This document shows, in pieces, positions 7,149-11,273 of a stretch of DNA of 11,273 nucleotides; position 1 is the first letter of the stretch; each line of letters opens with the position of its first letter. A program made the position numbers and the translations under genes. The notes under the pieces were generated by a model that did not search any database, was not told the DNA's origin, and saw nothing but the letters and a program-made list of their open reading frames with translations. The stretch is from Pseudomonadota bacterium. Its GTDB lineage: Bacteria > Pseudomonadota > Gammaproteobacteria > Xanthomonadales > Xanthomonadaceae. The DNA lies in NCBI GenBank assembly GCA_023457475.1, contig JAEWLO010000112.1:1-11273 (forward strand), written 5' to 3'.

Positions 7149-8704
7149 GTCTGTCCACCCTCGATATCAGCATCGTCCTGGCCTACCTGGCCGGCATCTT
7201 CATTCTCGCGCAGTGGGTGTCCCGCGAGAAACCCGGGCAGGAGAAGTCGGCCCAGGACTACTTCCTGGCCAGCCGCAGCCTGCCGTGGTGGGCCATCGGT
7301 GCCTCGCTCATCGCCGCCAACATCTCCGCCGAACAGATCATCGGAATGTCCGGCTCGGGGTATGCCATCGGCCTGGCCATCGCCTCGTATGAGTGGATGG
7401 CCGCGATCACCCTGCTCATTGTGGGCAAGTGGTTCCTGCCGATCTTCCTGCGCAACGGCATCACCACCATGCCGCAGTTCCTGGAGGAGCGGTACGGCAA
7501 CCGCATCCGCACGGTAATGGCGGTGTTCTGGCTGGGCCTGTACGTGTTCGTCAACCTCACCTCGATCCTGTGGCTGGGCTCCATCGCCATCGCCGGCGTG
7601 GCCGGGTTGAACCAGGACGTGGCGCTGGTGCTGCTGGGTGCCTTCGCACTGGCCTACCAGTTGTATGGCGGCCTCAAGGCGGTCGCGCTCACTGATATCG
7701 TGCAGGTCTGCCTGTTGGTGCTGGGTGGCCTGCTGGTGACCTGGATCACCCTGGGCCAGATCGGCAACGGCAGCGTCACCGACGGCTTCATGCAGCTGTG
7801 GCAGCAGCACCCCGAACGGTTCGAGATGATCCTGAGCAAGGACAACCCGTTCTACAAGGATCTGCCGGGTCTGTCGGTGCTGCTGGGCGGCATGTGGATC
7901 GCCAACCTCAGCTACTGGGGTTTCAACCAGTACATCATCCAGCGGGCGCTGGCGGCAAAGAACCTGCAGGAAGCACAGAAGGGCGTAGTGTTCGCGGCCT
8001 TCCTGAAGCTGCTGATTCCGGCCATCGTGGTGCTGCCCGGCATCGCCGCCGTGATGCTCGCCCCGAACCTGGAACGACCGGATGCGGCCTACCCCACCAT
8101 GCTGGGCCTCCTGCCCAGCGGCATCCTGGGGTTGGTGTTCGCCGCACTGGTCGCCGCGATCGTCGCGTCGCTGGCCTCGAAGATCAACTCGGTGGCGACC
8201 ATCTTCACCCTGGACTTCTACGCCAAGCGCGCACCCGATGCCTCGCAGAAAAAGCTGGTCCGGGTCGGCCGGATTGCCGCTTCGCTCTCCATCGTCGTCG
8301 CCGTGCTGACCGCGCGCCCGCTGCTGGGTGGGTTCGACCAGGGCTTCCAGTACATCCAGGAATTCACCGGCTTCTTCACCCCGGGCATCGTGGTGATCTT
8401 CCTGCTGGGGCTGTTCTGGAAGCGGGCCAACGAGGCCGGCGCGCTGGCGGCCGCGGTCGGTTCGTTCGTGCTCTCGCTGGTGTTCAAGCTGGCGCTGCCG
8501 TCGCTGCCCTTCATGGACCGCATGGGCGTGGTGTTCCTGGCCACGTTGCTGCTGGGCGTGGGCGTCGCGCTGGCCACCCGCGCCACCGGGGCACGCGACC
8601 GCATCCGCACCGATGACGTCACCTATGCCACCACGCCGTCGTTCAACGCGGCCTCGCTGGCGGTGCTGGCGATTCTTGTAGCCCTGTACGCAACCTACTG
8701 GTGA
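7145..8704 (+). CDS. sodium/galactose symporter, vSGLT-like (SSS family)
   Basis: This is a 519-residue inner-membrane sodium:solute symporter with about 14 hydrophobic segments. It matches my recollection of Vibrio parahaemolyticus vSGLT over long stretches, for example SAEQIIGMSGSGYAIGLAIA, SYWGFNQYIIQR, EAQKGVVFAAFLKL and FQYIQEFTGF. Galactose-contacting vSGLT residues Q69, E88, N260, K294 and Q428, and the gate Y263, correspond to Q64, E83, N254, K288, Q405 and Y257 and are all kept. vSGLT S91 is Ala86 here. At the sodium site S365 is kept (S342) but S364 is Ala341. A loop before YPTML is about 17 residues shorter than in vSGLT. The ATG overlaps the lactonase stop, with GGAG at 7136-7139. 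Likely substrates are D-galactose, possibly also glucose or L-arabinose. Confidence 0.93.
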   Translation: MSLSTLDISIVLAYLAGIFILAQWVSREKPGQEKSAQDYFLASRSLPWWAIGASLIAANISAEQIIGMSGSGYAIGLAIASYEWMAAITLLIVGKWFLPIFLRNGITTMPQFLEERYGNRIRTVMAVFWLGLYVFVNLTSILWLGSIAIAGVAGLNQDVALVLLGAFALAYQLYGGLKAVALTDIVQVCLLVLGGLLVTWITLGQIGNGSVTDGFMQLWQQHPERFEMILSKDNPFYKDLPGLSVLLGGMWIANLSYWGFNQYIIQRALAAKNLQEAQKGVVFAAFLKLLIPAIVVLPGIAAVMLAPNLERPDAAYPTMLGLLPSGILGLVFAALVAAIVASLASKINSVATIFTLDFYAKRAPDASQKKLVRVGRIAASLSIVVAVLTARPLLGGFDQGFQYIQEFTGFFTPGIVVIFLLGLFWKRANEAGALAAAVGSFVLSLVFKLALPSLPFMDRMGVVFLATLLLGVGVALATRATGARDRIRTDDVTYATTPSFNAASLAVLAILVALYATYW

Positions 8705-8709
8705 GTGCC

Positions 8710-9753
8710 ATGACGAAGACGATGCTGCGCGCGGTGCTGCTTTCCGCGCTGGTCGGGGTGGCCACCCCCGTGCTGGCCACCGAAGTGACCTGGACCGGCA
8801 CCGCCACCGTGGACGCGGAGAAATCCGGTTGGGGACGTCTGGCGAAGTTGCCGGACGGTCGCTGGCTGGGCGTCACCACCCGCTATCCCGGCGGCGACAC
8901 CACGACGCTGCGCATCGCGGTCAGCGCCGACAACGCCCGCACCTGGGCGCCGCTCTCCACCGTGGCCGAACCGGAGCGCAAGCTCGACAACGGTGAGCTG
9001 TTCGTCCTGCCCGACGGGCGCGTGCTGCTCGGCATGCGCTCATTGATCGATGGCGTGTCCTACCGCTTGAATGTGTACGCGAGCGAAGACCAGGGCCGTA
9101 CGTGGTCCTTCCTGAGCACCATCACCCGTAACGAAAAGCCGGCAGGACGGAAGGACCGTGGCGTGTGGGAGCCGATGTTCACCCTGCTGGATGACGGCAC
9201 GTTGTCCGTGGTGTACGCGGATGAAACCCGCGCGGACGAAAAGCCCTCTTACAACCAGGTCGTTTCGCAGCAGCTGTCGAAAGACGGTGGCAAGACCTGG
9301 AGCAAGCCGGCGACGATCGCCCATCAACCGGGTGGCGGCAAGCTGCGGCCCGGCATGCCGGTGCTGACCCATCGGCCCGGTGGTGGTTATCTGATGGTTC
9401 TGGAAACCTGTGGCGATGATCCGCAGTGCCCGGTGACGTACAAGATGTCCAGCGACGGCCGAACCTGGCCCGGGGGCTTGGGCACGCCGTTGGAGCCGCA
9501 TCGCTGTGGGCCGCACGTCATGAGCACCCGCGACGGCACGATGTTCGTCACCTCGTGCGCGAATGAGATCAGCGCGAGCGAAGACCGCGGGGTAACGTGG
9601 CAGACGCTGAGCCCGCCCGCCTGGCCGCCGGGGTTCCGCCACTCCTGGCCGGCCGTGGTGGAATTCGGACCGGGTGAGATCGGCGTGGTGAATCTGGTCG
9701 ATGGCACCGTGCAGATCCGATTCGGCACGTATGCGCGCGCCGCATCGAAATGA
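8710..9753 (+). CDS. exported Asp-box beta-propeller protein, sialidase-like / GH93-like
   Basis: This 347-residue protein has a signal peptide (MTKTMLRAVLLSALVGVATP, then VLA before TEV). It carries five Asp boxes: SADNARTW (72-79), SEDQGRTW (125-132), SKDGGKTW (190-197), a shorter SSDGRTW (247-253) and SEDRGVTW (290-297), indicating a sialidase-fold propeller. It lacks a clear sialidase FRIP motif. The order GVWEP (E154), LDDGTLSVVYADE, LRPGMPV, LMVLETCG (E232) and CPVTYK instead resembles GH93 exo-arabinanases. E154 and E232 are candidate catalytic acids by that comparison. Four cysteines (234, 240, 266, 283) suit an exported protein. I chose ATG 8710 over GTG 8701 because the signal peptide follows it and GGTGAG overlaps the symporter stop. 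It probably releases the transported sugar from an oligosaccharide; the substrate is uncertain. Confidence 0.78.
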   Translation: MTKTMLRAVLLSALVGVATPVLATEVTWTGTATVDAEKSGWGRLAKLPDGRWLGVTTRYPGGDTTTLRIAVSADNARTWAPLSTVAEPERKLDNGELFVLPDGRVLLGMRSLIDGVSYRLNVYASEDQGRTWSFLSTITRNEKPAGRKDRGVWEPMFTLLDDGTLSVVYADETRADEKPSYNQVVSQQLSKDGGKTWSKPATIAHQPGGGKLRPGMPVLTHRPGGGYLMVLETCGDDPQCPVTYKMSSDGRTWPGGLGTPLEPHRCGPHVMSTRDGTMFVTSCANEISASEDRGVTWQTLSPPAWPPGFRHSWPAVVEFGPGEIGVVNLVDGTVQIRFGTYARAASK

Positions 9754-9759
9754 CTCGTG

Positions 9760-9799
9760 GTCGGCGTGCCCGCACGTGACCGACGCACGTTGGCGTGCG
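9760..9799. terminator. tandem hairpins in convergent intergenic region, candidate terminator
   Basis: Two hairpins follow the operon's last stop codon. The first pairs GTCGGCGTG (9760-9768) with CACG (9773-9776) and CCGAC (9780-9784), with a 4-base loop and a 3-base bulge. The second pairs CGCACG (9784-9789) with CGTGCG (9794-9799) around TTGG; they share base 9784, so they compete at the edge. A third short stem, CACGC-ATG-GCGTG, is at 9851-9863. No T-tract follows on either strand. Position between convergent genes suggests two-way transcript ending, but a plain intrinsic terminator is not shown. The rest of 9754-9866 has no visible gene. Confidence 0.4.
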
Positions 9800-9866
9800 C
9801 GCGACGTCACCGCATGAACGCGCTCATCAATACAATCTACTGGGGCCGGTCACGCATGGCGTGTCC

Positions 9867-11162
9867 CTACACCTGCGGAAGCGCGAGCTCGAAGCTGGAG
9901 CCATTGCCCGGCGAGGACACGATGGTGATGAACCCGCCCGCCTGGCGTACGGCGCTGTGCACCTGCGGCAGGCCCAGGCCGGAGCCCTCGCCATCCGCCT
10001 TGGTGGTGAAATACACCTCGAACACGCGCGCGATCACTTCTTCGCTCATACCCATGCCGGTATCGGAGACCGTAAGGGTGACGTAGTGCCCCGGCACGCG
10101 TCCCTTCTCACCGGTTCCCTCCACCACCGTCCGCTGCCCGGTGGTGACGCGGATGGTGTCATCCGGACCACAGGCATCCCGCGCGTTGACCACCAGATTG
10201 AGCAGCGCACGTTCCAGCGTGTTGCGGTCCACCATGGCGCAGCAGCTCGCGGCACAGGTATCGACCGACAGCATTGCCCTGGAGTCCACTGCCTGGCGCA
10301 GCAGCGGATGCATGGCTTCGACCAGTTCGGACAGTGCCACCGACTCCGGACGGTACGGATGCTTCCGGGCGAAACCCACCAGCCGTTGCGACATGGCTGC
10401 ACCCTGTTCCAACGCCGCTTCGGCCACTTCGAGCAGACGCATGTTGCCGGGGCTGAGTTCGTTGCTGGCCACGACCACGTCAATGGCGGTCGTCGCCGAC
10501 TGCAGGAAGTTGTTGAGGTCGTGCACCACACCCGCCAGCATCTGACCGACCGCCTCCCCCTTCTGGGCATGTTCGGCGATCAGCGCACTGGCCTGTTGTG
10601 CAGCCAGGGCCAGGTCGCGGCTTTCCGCCGCGTGGTAATGCCGGACTTCCAGTTCCTGATAGGCGCGATGGGTCGCCAGCAGCCGCGACTCGCTTTTTGC
10701 CAGCTCCTCCACCAGCCCAGCCTCGCGGGTCGCCGCAGCCGTGAGCCGCGTGCCGGCTTCATCGACCTTCGCGTCCAGCGCCGCTCGCAGGGCATCGGCC
10801 GCCGCGATGGCCGCGTTCCGCGCGGTCACATCCGAGCTGACCGCAAGCAATCCCACCACCTGACCGTTATCACGAAGCGGACCAATGCGCACGCGCCAGT
10901 CACGGAACACCCCGCGGGCATCGAATCCGGAGGCTTCGAACTGCGTGATCGCGCCTTCCGCCGCATCCTGCAGCGCCTGTTGAACGACCGGCTGCGCGGC
11001 TTCCGGCCAAAGATCCTTCCACGCCCTGCCCACCATCACACCGGGGTCGGGGGCGTTGAACAGCTTCAGGCCATTGGAGTTGATGGCCAGCACCACTCCA
11101 TTGAGATCGAGCTCTTTGATGCAGTCCTCTGAGAGCTCGACGATCTGACGGTAGCGGTCCAT
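9867..11162 (-). CDS. soluble PAS-domain sensor histidine kinase
   Basis: This 431-residue histidine kinase has no signal peptide or membrane segment, so it should be cytoplasmic. A PAS domain spans about 3-115 (YRQIVELSEDCIKELDLNG through VVGLLAVSSDVTARN). It is followed by a long Ala/Glu-rich probable coiled coil (118-200). The phosphoacceptor is H214 in VVHDLNNFLQ. The ATPase domain shows the N box LLNLVVNARDA (N322, N326), G1 DTGMGM (367-372), F box FEVYFTTK and G2 GSGLGLP (393-399). It ends right after the ATPase domain with no receiver, and no response regulator is in view. The frame is open to GTG 11234. I favour ATG 11162 because the PAS domain starts there and the upstream part contains a palindrome; the ribosome site is weak. 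A cysteine cluster, C303, C307 and C308, precedes the N box. Signal and partner are unknown, and a link to the sugar operon is not shown. Confidence 0.9.
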   Translation of the reverse strand: MDRYRQIVELSEDCIKELDLNGVVLAINSNGLKLFNAPDPGVMVGRAWKDLWPEAAQPVVQQALQDAAEGAITQFEASGFDARGVFRDWRVRIGPLRDNGQVVGLLAVSSDVTARNAAIAAADALRAALDAKVDEAGTRLTAAATREAGLVEELAKSESRLLATHRAYQELEVRHYHAAESRDLALAAQQASALIAEHAQKGEAVGQMLAGVVHDLNNFLQSATTAIDVVVASNELSPGNMRLLEVAEAALEQGAAMSQRLVGFARKHPYRPESVALSELVEAMHPLLRQAVDSRAMLSVDTCAASCCAMVDRNTLERALLNLVVNARDACGPDDTIRVTTGQRTVVEGTGEKGRVPGHYVTLTVSDTGMGMSEEVIARVFEVYFTTKADGEGSGLGLPQVHSAVRQAGGFITIVSSPGNGSSFELALPQV

Positions 11163-11191
11163 CCATGCCCTGGAGCAGATATTGATGCCCC

Positions 11192-11221
11192 ATTGTCGGC
11201 GTGGAAGCGCTTCCACCACAA
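11192..11221 (-). promoter_or_regulatory. possible promoter of the histidine kinase gene
   Basis: Read on the minus strand, TTGTGG (11221-11216) could serve as -35 and GACAAT (11197-11192) as -10, separated by 18 bases, with transcription starting some 20 bases before ATG 11162. Both hexamers are weak. The case rests mainly on spacing and on the palindrome filling the spacer. No other promoter stands out in 11163-11273. Confidence 0.25.
11201..11216. promoter_or_regulatory. perfect 16-bp palindrome of LacI-family operator type
   Basis: GTGGAAGCGCTTCCAC is a perfect inverted repeat with a central CG. Its inner 14 bases follow the LacI/GalR-family operator pattern NNNAANCGNTTNNN, also seen in cre-like sites. 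It lies 38 bp upstream of the chosen kinase start and inside the possible promoter spacer, which suits repression of the kinase or of a gene beyond 11273. No LacI-family regulator is encoded in the window. The operator reading is inferred from the pattern alone. Confidence 0.6.
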
Positions 11222-11273
11222 CACCCCGGCACACGCCCCGGCCCTGAACAATTCAGCGAACCGGTAGCGCCCG

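Noticed and set aside
8710..9753. Reading the Asp-box protein as a true sialidase linked to sialic acid use
   Set aside because: There is no clear FRIP motif and no sialic acid catabolic gene nearby. Asp boxes mark the propeller fold, not the substrate.
9795..11132. 445-codon plus-strand frame opposite the histidine kinase
   Set aside because: The minus strand carries intact PAS, H, N, G1, F and G2 boxes. The plus-strand product is Arg/His-rich and featureless.
11190..11200. TTGTCGG near the kinase resembling half of the DgoR-like operator
   Set aside because: Only one half-site is present (the following bases do not match), so it is most likely chance.
11163..11234. N-terminal extension of the kinase to GTG 11234
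   Set aside because: The added residues are not part of the PAS fold and the segment contains a perfect operator-like palindrome, so ATG 11162 is preferred. The longer form cannot be fully excluded.

Overview
This GC-rich window (about two thirds G+C by eye) reads as chromosomal DNA of a gammaproteobacterium of the Xanthomonas/Stenotrophomonas type. That placement is an inference from three things: a TonB-dependent receptor of the Caulobacter/xanthomonad style, the receptor-regulator-catabolic operon layout known from xanthomonad carbohydrate-utilisation loci, and the protein sequences. There are no mobile elements, CRISPR arrays, tRNAs or rRNAs.

Layout, left to right. Bases 1-106 hold a possible gene end and a 12-C tract facing a 7-G run. 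A 910-residue outer-membrane TonB-dependent receptor follows (107-2839). A 99-bp gap carries a candidate FadR/GntR-type operator. Then comes a tightly packed plus-strand operon (2939-9753): a DgoR-like GntR/FCD regulator, DgoA aldolase, DgoD galactonate dehydratase, an SDR sugar dehydrogenase, an SMP-30 lactonase, a sodium/galactose symporter very close to Vibrio vSGLT, and an exported Asp-box beta-propeller resembling GH93. Most junctions are ATGA overlaps or gaps of 5-14 bp, so translational coupling is likely. A hairpin-rich convergent intergenic region separates the operon from a minus-strand soluble PAS histidine kinase (9867-11162). Upstream of the kinase is a perfect 16-bp palindrome of LacI-operator type.

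How the genes fit together (inference). The receptor would import a galactose-containing (or L-arabinose-containing) oligosaccharide across the outer membrane. The propeller protein would trim it outside the cytoplasm, and the symporter would bring the free sugar in with Na+. The SDR would oxidise the sugar to the lactone, the SMP-30 protein would open it to D-galactonate, DgoD would dehydrate that to 2-keto-3-deoxygalactonate, and after phosphorylation DgoA would split it to pyruvate and glyceraldehyde 3-phosphate. This is the oxidative De Ley-Doudoroff route. The one step with no gene here is the kinase DgoK. The regulator probably responds to galactonate or a later intermediate.

Most of the window is a recognisable sugar-utilisation locus rather than a new kind of system. 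The points most worth a second look are the Asp-box protein's true substrate, the missing kinase, the C12 tract before the receptor, the two operator candidates, and the receiver-less kinase.
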